Assembly (NCBI GenBank): GCA_947442475.1
Contig: CANEVP010000011.1
Location: 1-44,071 of the forward strand
From: Rickettsiales bacterium
GTDB lineage: Bacteria > Pseudomonadota > Alphaproteobacteria > Rickettsiales > UBA1997
Length of the DNA stretch: 44,071 nucleotides
Reading direction: 5' to 3'
In this document: one piece after another, positions 32,590 to 40,204 of the stretch
Layout of the letters: every line of letters starts with the position of its first letter
Numbering within the stretch: the first letter of the stretch is position 1
Made by a program: the position numbers and the translations under genes
The notes under the pieces: generated by a model
What the model saw: only the letters and a program-made list of their open reading frames with translations
What the model was told of the DNA's origin: nothing
The model's database searches: none

Positions 32590-33787
32590 ATGACGTTAAA
32601 GTTCGACAAGCGGGGAAAAACATTTTATGTCGGCAAACTTTCCCACACTTCTTTTGTTTTAGAAAACCACAATGGAGTGATGTCTTTTGGTGAGGGGGGG
32701 GGTAAATAATCGAAGTCCCTTGTTGGATAGTAGTGTCTCACAAAGTTATTTGGAGGCTTTGGAAGAAGTCAAAAAGCCACATGAAGTAGTAGGTGTTCGG
32801 ACAATTGCACCAGAAAATCGCAGCAGCTCCACAATACTTGCAGCTCCGAAAGTAAATAGTTGCAGCGTTGTTTTGATAAAAAATAGAACAAGCGGGGATT
32901 ATTTTTTACTTCACCATACGCCACAAGATTTAGATGGTGAAAAGCTTTACAAGACTTTGTTTGAAAGTTTGAACCAAGGAGATGAAATTGATGTTGTGGT
33001 GGCGGCTGGAGGTCTAAAGCAAGAACTATTTTTGAAAGGATGTCAGTCTAAAGATATTAAAATAAACTCATCTAGAAGCGTTCCTTCTAAAGTTTTTTTT
33101 AATCTCGAGGCATTTGTTTTTTGGGGAGAGCCAAAAAGCCTTCACGTAACTTACGATCCAGCAGATGATCGACTAATGATATTTGGTGATGAATCTAGTC
33201 GTGATGGGAAGCCCAGCTGTTACAGCGCTGAAGCTATTTTTGAAGAACCAGAAAAGCAGATATTAATGAGGCGAGTAAGTGAAATAAGTAACTTTCCAAA
33301 TGCTTTAGATAGTGGAAATGGCTGGAGTCATTTTGCCTCTCGGCTGCCGCTTACCGATAAAAGTTTTGTCAATAAAGTATCCCAAAGACGCGCTGATTCG
33401 GCTATTGAATATGTGGACGAAAATGCTGCTAGTGCTGCTGTTGAGATATTTCGAAGTTTAAGTGAAGGAGATCAAGACCGCGCCATGGAGATTGATCAAA
33501 ATAGCGACAGGATAATTTTTGTTCTCAATTTAGCCTTGAAGAGTTTCCCTGATTTGAAGGATCATCTTAAATATTTGTTGAGCCCCCCCATGGCATCTAA
33601 AGAATTAGATCTCCAGATGTCAGAGTCGATCACTCGACCTAGCAGTGCCAACAACAAGTTTCGAGACAAAGTTTTGAAAACAAGAGAAGAGGGCAAATCT
33701 CCCGAAAGAGTTGTTGCTGAACCTTTTGTTGAAAAGGTGATAAAAGAATCTTTAGAAAATCACATCAGATCAACCGAAGGAAGGTAA
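32590..33787 (+). CDS. Unknown protein, reading frame switched by a nine-G run (phase-variable or broken)
   Basis: From the ATG at 32590 the frame ends after 39 residues (TAA at 32707-32709), just past nine Gs at 32694-32702. With eight Gs it would continue for 398 residues to 33787, and the junction then reads FGEGGVNNRSP. The long part is open from 32687. No signal peptide or membrane helix is visible, and the C-terminal part is charged and helical. I do not recognise a family. A segment NSCSVVLIKN followed by YFLLHHTP has a Cys-to-His spacing of 17-18 residues, as in CheD/CNF-type deamidases, which is only suggestive. It follows rseP by 47 bases and converges on trpD. A surface or effector-type role is possible but unproven. 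Confidence 0.65.
32694..32702 (+). repeat. Homopolymer of nine Gs inside a coding frame
   Basis: Nine consecutive Gs in an AT-rich genome, placed near codons 35-38 of the gene starting at 32590. Losing one G restores a 398-residue frame. Such tracts slip during replication and act as on/off switches in many pathogens and symbionts. Confidence 0.85.
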
Positions 33788-33793
33788 GGAAAT

Positions 33794-34759
33794 TTAAGAT
33801 TTTAGATTTTCTAAAATCTGTTTAGCCTTGCCGTTTTTTATAAGTTCTTCGGCAAGATCCACACCTTCTTCAATTTGGCTAACCTTATCTGCGAGCTTTA
33901 AAGCAAAGGCTGCGTTTAAAGCCACGATGTCGTGATAGGCGGATTTTTCGCCATCTAAAAGTGCTAAAAGTTTTGCGGCATTATGTTTTGGGTCGCCGCC
34001 TTTTAAGGCTGCAAGTTCAACTTTTTTAAATCCGTATTTTTGTGGATTGATAATTTCTTCTTCAAAAATTTTACCATTTTCAAAGCGCAGCAAATAAGAA
34101 TTATCGCAAAGGGTGATTTCATCCATGCCATCAAAACCGTGTACGATGTAAATTTTTTTGGCGTCTTTTTGCGCAGCGAGCATTTTGGGCATAACGTCTT
34201 TGCGAGAAGTGCCTATGAGCTGAAACTCTGTGTTTGCTGGGTTTAAAAGGGGTCCAAGAAAATTAAAAATGGTTGGAACGGCGAGAGATTTGCGAATTTC
34301 TGCCACATTTTTCAAAGCCTCGTGAAAAAATGGCGCGAATAAAAAACACAGATTTTTCTCGTTTAAGTTTTTTTCAATTTCAGAAATTTCGGAAGAAATT
34401 TTAATACCAAGTTCAGAGAAAATATCGGCAGAACCCGACTTAGAAGAAATTGATTTATTGCCGTGTTTAGCAACTGGAATGCCGGCGGCCGCAACCACAA
34501 AACAAACTGCGGTTGAAATGTTAAGAGTGTGCAAGCGATCTCCGCCAGTGCCACAAACATCAATGGCGTTTTCAGGAGCCGCGATTTTTTTCATGTGCTT
34601 TTTTAGCGAGGTAACGGCGCCGATAAAAGAGTTGGTTGGCAGGTTGGCTTCGTTTAAGGTGAGTAGAAAGTTTTTGATTTCTTCGTCAGAGATTTTTAGC
34701 TCGATGATTTGGTCAAAGATTTCTTCGAAGTTTTGGGGGGTTAGGAGGTTGAGGTTCAT
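33794..34759 (-). CDS. trpD: Anthranilate phosphoribosyltransferase
   Basis: A 321-residue enzyme of tryptophan synthesis that joins anthranilate to PRPP. DVCGTGGDRLHTLNIST (PRPP loop), KHGNKSISSKSGSADIFSELG, and FLGPLLNPA are the standard blocks. I chose the ATG at 34759 (MNLNLLTPQNF). The frame can be extended 13 residues to 34798, but that extension runs into the palindromic element, so it is unlikely. trpD is separated from trpG by 127 bases holding this element. trpE and trpC are not in the window. Confidence 0.93.
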   Translation of the reverse strand: MNLNLLTPQNFEEIFDQIIELKISDEEIKNFLLTLNEANLPTNSFIGAVTSLKKHMKKIAAPENAIDVCGTGGDRLHTLNISTAVCFVVAAAGIPVAKHGNKSISSKSGSADIFSELGIKISSEISEIEKNLNEKNLCFLFAPFFHEALKNVAEIRKSLAVPTIFNFLGPLLNPANTEFQLIGTSRKDVMPKMLAAQKDAKKIYIVHGFDGMDEITLCDNSYLLRFENGKIFEEEIINPQKYGFKKVELAALKGGDPKHNAAKLLALLDGEKSAYHDIVALNAAFALKLADKVSQIEEGVDLAEELIKNGKAKQILENLKS

Positions 34760-34779
34760 TAATAAATTATTTTCTAAAT

Positions 34780-34880
34780 GTAATAGGTTCCTGAGCAAAG
34801 CGTGAGCGTCGTCGAAGGGCCTGAAACTCGAGCTATCGGGCCCTTCGACGACGCTCGCGCTTTGCTCAGGAACCTATTAC
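34780..34880. repeat. 42-bp palindromic element between trpG and trpD
   Basis: Arms 34780-34821 and 34839-34880 are reverse complements with a single change (T opposite G, still a wobble pair in RNA) around a 17-base loop. The arm starts GTAATAGGTTCCTGAGCAAA. It fills almost the entire trpG-trpD spacer. No T-run follows on the minus strand, so it does not look like a normal terminator, but it could reduce trpD expression. Confidence 0.85.
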
Positions 34881-34886
34881 TTTTTT

Positions 34887-35453
34887 TTAAATCAATTCCA
34901 AAAAATTCCGAATAATCTGATGCCCATGTTCTGAGGCAATTGACTCAGGGTGAAATTGCACGCCGTAGATTTTTAATTTCTCGTCAGCAATTGCCATGAT
35001 GATGCCGTCCTTAGTCCACGCCGTAACTTCTAAATTTTTTGGGCAAGTTTCTTTTTCAATAATTAGCGAATGATAGCGCGTGGCTTTGAAAGGCGAGGGC
35101 AGGCCTTTAAATAAATTTTTGCCGCTGTGAATCATTTCGCTGATTTTTCCATGCATTGGGTGGGTTTTTATCACATTGCCGCCAAAGGCTTGGCCGATTG
35201 ATTGGTGGCCCAAACAAACGCCAAAAATTGGGTAAATTCCTTTTAGCTTTTCAATAACTTCTAAACAAATTCCGGCTTCATTTGGAGTGCAAGGACCGGG
35301 AGATAAAACAATGCCGCGGGGATTTAGTTTTTTGATTTCTTCAACAGTAATTTCGTCATTGCGCTTCACCACAACCTCTTTTTCACCGGCTTGGATCAAG
35401 TAGTGATAGAGGTTGTAGGTGAAGCTGTCATAGTTGTCGATTAGAAGAATCAT
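34887..35453 (-). CDS. trpG: Anthranilate/aminodeoxychorismate synthase glutaminase subunit
   Basis: A 188-residue class I glutamine amidotransferase that releases ammonia for TrpE or PabB. IDNYDSFTYNLYHYL at the start, the SPGPCTPNEAG oxyanion block, the nucleophile in GVCLGHQSIGQAFGG, and the late FHPES with the catalytic His and Glu are all present. Pairing with trpD argues for TrpG, though in many proteobacteria one subunit serves both tryptophan and folate synthesis (PabA). It starts nine bases after fadE on the same strand. Confidence 0.9.
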   Translation of the reverse strand: MILLIDNYDSFTYNLYHYLIQAGEKEVVVKRNDEITVEEIKKLNPRGIVLSPGPCTPNEAGICLEVIEKLKGIYPIFGVCLGHQSIGQAFGGNVIKTHPMHGKISEMIHSGKNLFKGLPSPFKATRYHSLIIEKETCPKNLEVTAWTKDGIIMAIADEKLKIYGVQFHPESIASEHGHQIIRNFLELI

Positions 35454-35462
35454 TGGGCTAAA

Positions 35463-37910
35463 TTAAATTTTCTTGTAGTCTTCCAGTGAATATTCATCGA
35501 CTTGCATCGCGTCTAAAACTGCAGTTTGAGCGTCGTTAATTGTGTGCAACTCTTGCAAATCAATCACTGATTTTTCGCGAGCGGTTTCTAACAAATCTTC
35601 AACTCGGCGTTTTGGCAAATCACCGCGTCTAATTGCGGCTTTGATTTTTTCAAAAGCGACTAAGGCTTTTTCATTCAAAGCCAGAGCGTTTTCGATGCGG
35701 CCGAGATTGTCGGTTTTGTCTTTGGAAACGAAAATTCCGTCAGTCAAATTATCGCGGAACTCGCCGGTTTTTAGAAGGTTTTTAACAACTTTATGTCCCA
35801 AAGAATCGCTAGCCGGACACGCAAAAGCATTGAAGCGTGACCACATTGCAAAAGGAAATAAGAAGAATTTTCCAATGCAGCCAAAAAGATTTTGGTAAAG
35901 CCCGTCAATTGCAACTTGCGCTTTGCCAAGCTGCTCTTTCATGGCATGTTCGACCAAAGAGATTTCCTCTTTTTTGCGACCGTTTTCGTCAAATTTTCTC
36001 AGGATACAAACGCCAATATACATTGCGGAAAGAGCGTCGCCAAAGCGGCCGTTGATTTTTTCTTTGCGTTTCAAATTGCCGCCAAATTTTGCCATCGCTA
36101 CGTCAGCAAGTAAGGCGAAGGTTGCAGAGCACCAAGCGATTTTGCGTTCGTATTTTCCGATGACGCCATTTTTGAAAGGCTTTCTGAAATAGCCGCGAGT
36201 TAGAGAGAGAATAATCGAGCGCACTAAGTTGCTAATTAAGTGATTAATGTGAGCAAAAAATGCGCGGTCAAAAGCTTTGAGATCGTTTTTTTCCAAAGCT
36301 TCTATTTCCTTGTAAGCGTAAGGGTGGCACATGATCGCACCTTGTCCGAAATGAATCAAACTGCGTGTCACGATGTTGGCACCCTCAACTGTGATGGAAA
36401 TCGGTGTTGAGAAATATGCATTTGCCAAAAGGTTGCGAGGTCCCCGGATAATGGCGCGACCACCCAAAATATCCATGCCGTCATTGATGTTTTGGCGGAA
36501 AATTTCGGTAGCGTGATATTTGGCAATTGCAGTTACAACAGCTGGCTTGTCGCCAGAGTCAATTGAGCCAGCAGTGAAGGCGCGCATGGCGTCAATGGCG
36601 TAAGTGCGTGAAGCAATGCGGGCTAAAACTTCTTCAACACCTTCGAATTTTCCAACTGCGGTGCCAAATTGTTGGCGAATTGCCGAGTAGCCACTAACAG
36701 CGCGCACTACCAATTTTGAGCCACCAGTTCCAGTTGAAGGAAGCGAAATTCCGCGCCCCGCCGCTAAACATTCCATCAACATTTTCCAGCCTTTGCCAAG
36801 CCCGTCTTTGCCGCCAATTACGGTGTCTAAGCCAACAATAACATTTTCGCCATTGATTGGAGAATTTACGAATGGAGTGGCAAGTGGATCATGTCTGCGA
36901 CCTTGACGCACACCTTGGGTGGTGTGAGGAATCAAAGCACAAGTGATGCCGATATCTTCTTTGTCAGAAATAAGTTTTTCTGGATCTTTTAGTTGGAAAG
37001 CAACTCCAATCACAGTAGCGTAGGCGCCAAGTGTGATGTAGCGTTTGTTCCAATTAAGGCGCATTTTGATCTCGCCTTTTTCGTCTTTGAAAAGAACGCC
37101 GTTAGAAATGATTGAAGTGGCGTCAGATCCTGCAGTTGGTTCGGTTAGTGCAAAGCAAGGAAGTTCGCGACCATCAGCCAAACGTGGCAAATAGTGATCG
37201 CGTTGCGCTTGCGTGCCGTAATGCATTAAAAGTTCAGCAGGCCCGAGTGAATTTGGCACCATTGCAGTAATTGCCAAAGGCACTGAACGTGAAGCAAGTT
37301 TTTGAATTACGCAGCTGTGAGCGTAAGCTGAAAAGCCAAGTCCGCCGAATTCTTTTGGAATAATCATGCCGAAGAATTTTTTCTCGCGTAAGAAGTTCCA
37401 AACATTTTCTGGCAAGTCGCGCAAATGCTGCACTTCGTAGTCAGAGCAAATTTTGCAAAGCTCTTCTGTTTCATTATCCATGAAAGATTTTTCTTCAGCA
37501 GTTAGGTGCGGATATTTTTGAGCAAAAATCCATTTGAAATTTGGGCGACCAGAAAATAGCTGACCGTCAACCCAAACAGTTCCTGAAGTTAGGGCGATTT
37601 TTTCGGTTTCAGAAATTTTTGGTAGCAGCCCAAGTTTTTTGATTAAGACAATTAGGTTGCTGGTGATGACAATTCTACGAAGGGTTGGAACCGCAAGGAA
37701 TGTGGCGATAAAGGCGTAGGTGCCCCAGAATAATTGGCCGAAATCGCAGCGTAAAAAATAAATGGTTAGGATGAAGAAGTAGGAAAAAATCGAGAATCTT
37801 TTGTAGGCGTAAAAGATGCACATCACCAAAACTAATGGCCCGATGCTTGGGAGTTGGTTTAGTAAATTAATGATTTTTTCGAGGTAGAGAACTGGATCGA
37901 ATTCTGTCAT
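35463..37910 (-). CDS. fadE: Acyl-CoA dehydrogenase, FadE type
   Basis: An 815-residue membrane-associated acyl-CoA dehydrogenase, the same size as E. coli FadE (814). The N-terminus has two to three hydrophobic segments (about 15-95). The catalytic core follows: KEFGGLGFSAYAHS, VPNSLGPAELLMHYGT, PCFALTEPTAGSDA, LNWNKRYITLGAYA, GRGISLPS, and AITVEGANIVTRSLIHFGQGA. A long C-terminal DUF1974-type region completes the family pattern. It performs the first step of fatty acid beta-oxidation. The chosen start is the ATG at 37910. Longer frames run into the hairpin upstream. Sitting directly before trpG is an unusual neighbourhood. Confidence 0.93.
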   Translation of the reverse strand: MTEFDPVLYLEKIINLLNQLPSIGPLVLVMCIFYAYKRFSIFSYFFILTIYFLRCDFGQLFWGTYAFIATFLAVPTLRRIVITSNLIVLIKKLGLLPKISETEKIALTSGTVWVDGQLFSGRPNFKWIFAQKYPHLTAEEKSFMDNETEELCKICSDYEVQHLRDLPENVWNFLREKKFFGMIIPKEFGGLGFSAYAHSCVIQKLASRSVPLAITAMVPNSLGPAELLMHYGTQAQRDHYLPRLADGRELPCFALTEPTAGSDATSIISNGVLFKDEKGEIKMRLNWNKRYITLGAYATVIGVAFQLKDPEKLISDKEDIGITCALIPHTTQGVRQGRRHDPLATPFVNSPINGENVIVGLDTVIGGKDGLGKGWKMLMECLAAGRGISLPSTGTGGSKLVVRAVSGYSAIRQQFGTAVGKFEGVEEVLARIASRTYAIDAMRAFTAGSIDSGDKPAVVTAIAKYHATEIFRQNINDGMDILGGRAIIRGPRNLLANAYFSTPISITVEGANIVTRSLIHFGQGAIMCHPYAYKEIEALEKNDLKAFDRAFFAHINHLISNLVRSIILSLTRGYFRKPFKNGVIGKYERKIAWCSATFALLADVAMAKFGGNLKRKEKINGRFGDALSAMYIGVCILRKFDENGRKKEEISLVEHAMKEQLGKAQVAIDGLYQNLFGCIGKFFLFPFAMWSRFNAFACPASDSLGHKVVKNLLKTGEFRDNLTDGIFVSKDKTDNLGRIENALALNEKALVAFEKIKAAIRRGDLPKRRVEDLLETAREKSVIDLQELHTINDAQTAVLDAMQVDEYSLEDYKKI

Positions 37911-37950
37911 AAAATTTTGTTTTTTGTTTTTAAAAAAAAGTCGGAATTCT

Positions 37951-38005
37951 CGAATAACAATCCCCAACCACTTCTTGAAAAGGAGTGGTTGGAAGTGGTT
38001 ATTCG
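37951..38005 (-). terminator. Two-part stem-loop between glyQ and fadE
   Basis: An outer 8-bp stem (CGAATAAC/GTTATTCG) and an inner 9-bp stem (CCAACCACT/AGTGGTTGG) share an 11-base loop. On the minus strand it lies 10 bases after the glyQ stop and is followed, about ten bases later, by a run of eight Ts. It is a possible terminator or a small palindromic element. Confidence 0.5.
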
Positions 38006-38015
38006 CAAACTCTGT

Positions 38016-38873
38016 TTATCCTTTCGCCGCCACCAACTCACACACCGCCTTCACCAAACCACGAATTTGTCCAATGTAAGAAGCACGTTCATTGGCTGAA
38101 ACCGCGCCTCTGGCATCAAGTAAATTCAAAATATGGCTAGCTTTTAAGGCTTGTTCGTAAGCTGGAACCGGCAGATTTTTTGCTGCTAGAATTTCAGATT
38201 GCTTCTTGCTTTCGCTAAAATTCTTAAACAAGTTATTAATATCGGCATGCTCCAAAATGAACGCCGAATTTTCGATTTCGCTTTGTTTAAAAACATTGCC
38301 GTAAGTGATTTTTTTGCTCTCCTCAAGGCCGTTCCAATTAATGTCAAAAATGGAATCAACGCCCTGAATATGCATGGCGATGCGTTCTAGGCCGTAGGTG
38401 ATTTCGCCGGCAATAATTTCGCATTCAATGCCGCCAACTTGTTGCATGTAGGTGAATTGTGAAACTTCCATGCCGTTGAACCAAACTTCCCAGCCCAAAC
38501 CTGAAGCGCCAACTGAGGGGTTTTCCCAATCATCTTCAACAAAACGAATGTCGTTATTTTTGGTGTCCAAGCCAATCAAATCAAGGCTTTGCAGGTAAAG
38601 ATCTTTGATGTCTTTGGGAGCTGGTTTTAGTAAAACTTGAAATTGGTAGTAATGCGAAAGGCGATTGGGGTTTTGAGCGTAGCGCGCGTCAGTTGGGCGG
38701 CGGCAAGGTTGCACGTAAGCAACTTTCCACGGTTTTTTGCCCAAAGCGCGAAGCACTGTCGCGCTGTGCAAAGTGCCGGCGCCAACTTCTAGATCAATTG
38801 GCTGCAAAACGGCGCAGCCTTGATTTGCCCAGAATTGCTGGAGGTCGAAAATAATTTGTTGAAAAGATTTCAT
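38016..38873 (-). CDS. glyQ: Glycyl-tRNA synthetase alpha subunit
   Basis: A 285-residue class II aminoacyl-tRNA synthetase alpha chain of the bacterial alpha2beta2 type. [55 protein letters not shown] in two pieces, [15 protein letters not shown], and [15 protein letters not shown] are typical GlyQ blocks. The start is set at the ATG at 38873, giving MKSFQQIIF. The 11-residue extension overlaps erpA/iscA. The partner beta subunit gene glyS, often directly downstream, is not here: fadE follows instead. Confidence 0.95.
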   Translation of the reverse strand: MKSFQQIIFDLQQFWANQGCAVLQPIDLEVGAGTLHSATVLRALGKKPWKVAYVQPCRRPTDARYAQNPNRLSHYYQFQVLLKPAPKDIKDLYLQSLDLIGLDTKNNDIRFVEDDWENPSVGASGLGWEVWFNGMEVSQFTYMQQVGGIECEIIAGEITYGLERIAMHIQGVDSIFDINWNGLEESKKITYGNVFKQSEIENSAFILEHADINNLFKNFSESKKQSEILAAKNLPVPAYEQALKASHILNLLDARGAVSANERASYIGQIRGLVKAVCELVAAKG

Positions 38874-38875
38874 GC

Positions 38876-39211
38876 TTAAACCGAAAAAGAACTGCCGCAG
38901 CCGCAATTGGCTTTGGCGTTGGGATTATTAACTTTGAAGTAAGAAGCGCCGAGCTCTTTGACAAAATCAATTTCAGCGCCGTTTAAAAATGGCAGAGAAG
39001 TTTCATCAGTAATTGCCAGAATTTGGGAGTTTTCTTCAGCGATTTTAATGTCGCCTTCAAGTGATTTTTCATCGAGTTCAAAAATGTATTGAAAGCCGCT
39101 GCAGCCGCCACCAGAAATTGAAACGCGCAAGAATTTTTCGTGGTTAGCGTCTTTTTGTTTAATTTCGCGAACGCGATCGAGAGCTGAGTTTGTGAGTGTT
39201 ACAGAGTTCAT
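38876..39211 (-). CDS. A-type iron-sulfur carrier (IscA/ErpA family)
   Basis: A 111-residue HesB/IscA-family protein that carries Fe-S clusters to target proteins. The three ligand cysteines are present: GGGCSGFQY near residue 36, and NCGCGSSF at the C-terminus. The sequence between fits ErpA slightly better than IscA, but this cannot be settled by eye, and no isc or suf genes are adjacent. Its ATG shares one base with the hisE stop, and its stop lies two bases before glyQ. Confidence 0.9.
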   Translation of the reverse strand: MNSVTLTNSALDRVREIKQKDANHEKFLRVSISGGGCSGFQYIFELDEKSLEGDIKIAEENSQILAITDETSLPFLNGAEIDFVKELGASYFKVNNPNAKANCGCGSSFSV

Positions 39212-39531
39212 TATTTTTTGATTTTATTTCTTCTATTTAGTTCGTTCAAAATTTCTTCAAACTCAATGCCTTGCGCGGCAGTTAAAACCAAGCTGTGGAA
39301 AAATAAATCGCAAATTTCGCCGACTAATTCTTGGCGAGTTTTTTCGTCTTGATTTTTTTCATGCATGAAAGTTGCAATCACAACTTCCAAAGCTTCCTCA
39401 CCGACTTTTCTGGTTAATCTTTCAGTGCCTTTTTTGGCTAGATCGTAAGAGTAAGAACCATCTTCTTTGCTGACAATTTTATGCTTAACCAGTGCAAAAA
39501 GCTCGGCGAGAGTCAGTTGATTTTGTGACAT
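39211..39531 (-). CDS. hisE: Phosphoribosyl-ATP pyrophosphatase
   Basis: A 106-residue all-alpha MazG-fold enzyme, the second step of histidine synthesis. It hydrolyses PR-ATP to PR-AMP. SYSYDLAKKGTERLTRKVGEEALEVVIA holds the E-E-x-x-E metal pattern, and GEICDLFFHSLVL holds the second acidic pair. It is a stand-alone HisE rather than a HisIE fusion. It is the first gene of a hisE-erpA/iscA-glyQ transcription unit, divergent from ndk. Confidence 0.93.
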   Translation of the reverse strand: MSQNQLTLAELFALVKHKIVSKEDGSYSYDLAKKGTERLTRKVGEEALEVVIATFMHEKNQDEKTRQELVGEICDLFFHSLVLTAAQGIEFEEILNELNRRNKIKK

Positions 39532-39685
39532 TTTTTGAAAAAAAAATTAGGAAAATATGTGCCAAAAAACTTAAAGTTGGCGCTTTCAAATGCAAGGCAA
39601 GTCTTTCTTGACAAAAAGCTTGTGCTTCCTAGTTTGCCGCGCCCTTCAATTCGAAGAAAAATCAACTTAAAAAATTTTAAAAAAC

Positions 39686-40108
39686 ATGTCTATTCAAATG
39701 ACCTTGTCGATCATCAAACCAGATGCGACTCAAAGAAATTTAACCGGCGCAATCAATGCAAAATTTGAAGCTGCTGGTTTAAAAATTGTTGCTCAAAAAA
39801 GAATGCAACTTTCTGAAAAAGTTGCTGGCGAATTTTACGCTGTGCACCGCGAACGCCCATTCTACAATGATTTGGTGAAATTTATGATTTCAGGACCAGT
39901 TGTGGTTCAAGTGTTAAAAGGTGAAAATGCAGTTCTAAAAAACCGCGAAATCATGGGCGCAACTAACCCGGCAAACGCTGACGCGGGAACTATTCGCAAA
40001 GAATTTGCTCTTTCAATTGAAGCTAACTCAGTTCACGGATCTGACAGCGTTGAAAATGCTCAAAATGAAATCGCATTCTTTTTTGCAGGATATGAAATTG
40101 TTGAATAG
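39686..40108 (+). CDS. ndk: Nucleoside diphosphate kinase
   Basis: A 140-residue Ndk that balances nucleoside triphosphates. [17 protein letters not shown] at the start, [37 protein letters not shown], and the phosphohistidine H117 in NSVHGSDS are diagnostic. Length is normal. It is preceded by a 154-base divergent gap shared with hisE and followed by a terminator, so it is monocistronic. Confidence 0.96.
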   Translation: MSIQMTLSIIKPDATQRNLTGAINAKFEAAGLKIVAQKRMQLSEKVAGEFYAVHRERPFYNDLVKFMISGPVVVQVLKGENAVLKNREIMGATNPANADAGTIRKEFALSIEANSVHGSDSVENAQNEIAFFFAGYEIVE

Positions 40109-40131
40109 TTGATTGTTTGTAATCGCTGATT

Positions 40132-40171
40132 AAACGGGGCGTGCTTTTAAAAAAGCCGTTCCGTTTTTTTT
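40132..40171 (+). terminator. Rho-independent terminator of ndk
   Basis: AAACGGGGCG pairs with CGTTCCGTTT allowing G-T pairs. An inner CTTTT/AAAAG extends the stem, and a run of eight or more Ts follows. It lies about 24 bases after the ndk stop. Confidence 0.75.
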
Positions 40172-40204
40172 AAATTTCGGTCAAGCCAAAAATATATACG
40201 CAAA

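Noticed and set aside
34760-34798. Thirteen-residue N-terminal extension of TrpD
   Set aside because: The codons derive partly from the palindromic element, and the family start fits the ATG at 34759.
39535-39768. A 77-codon plus-strand frame overlapping the start of ndk
   Set aside because: It overlaps the certain ndk start in another frame, is rich in basic residues typical of AT-rich spacer, and has no motif.
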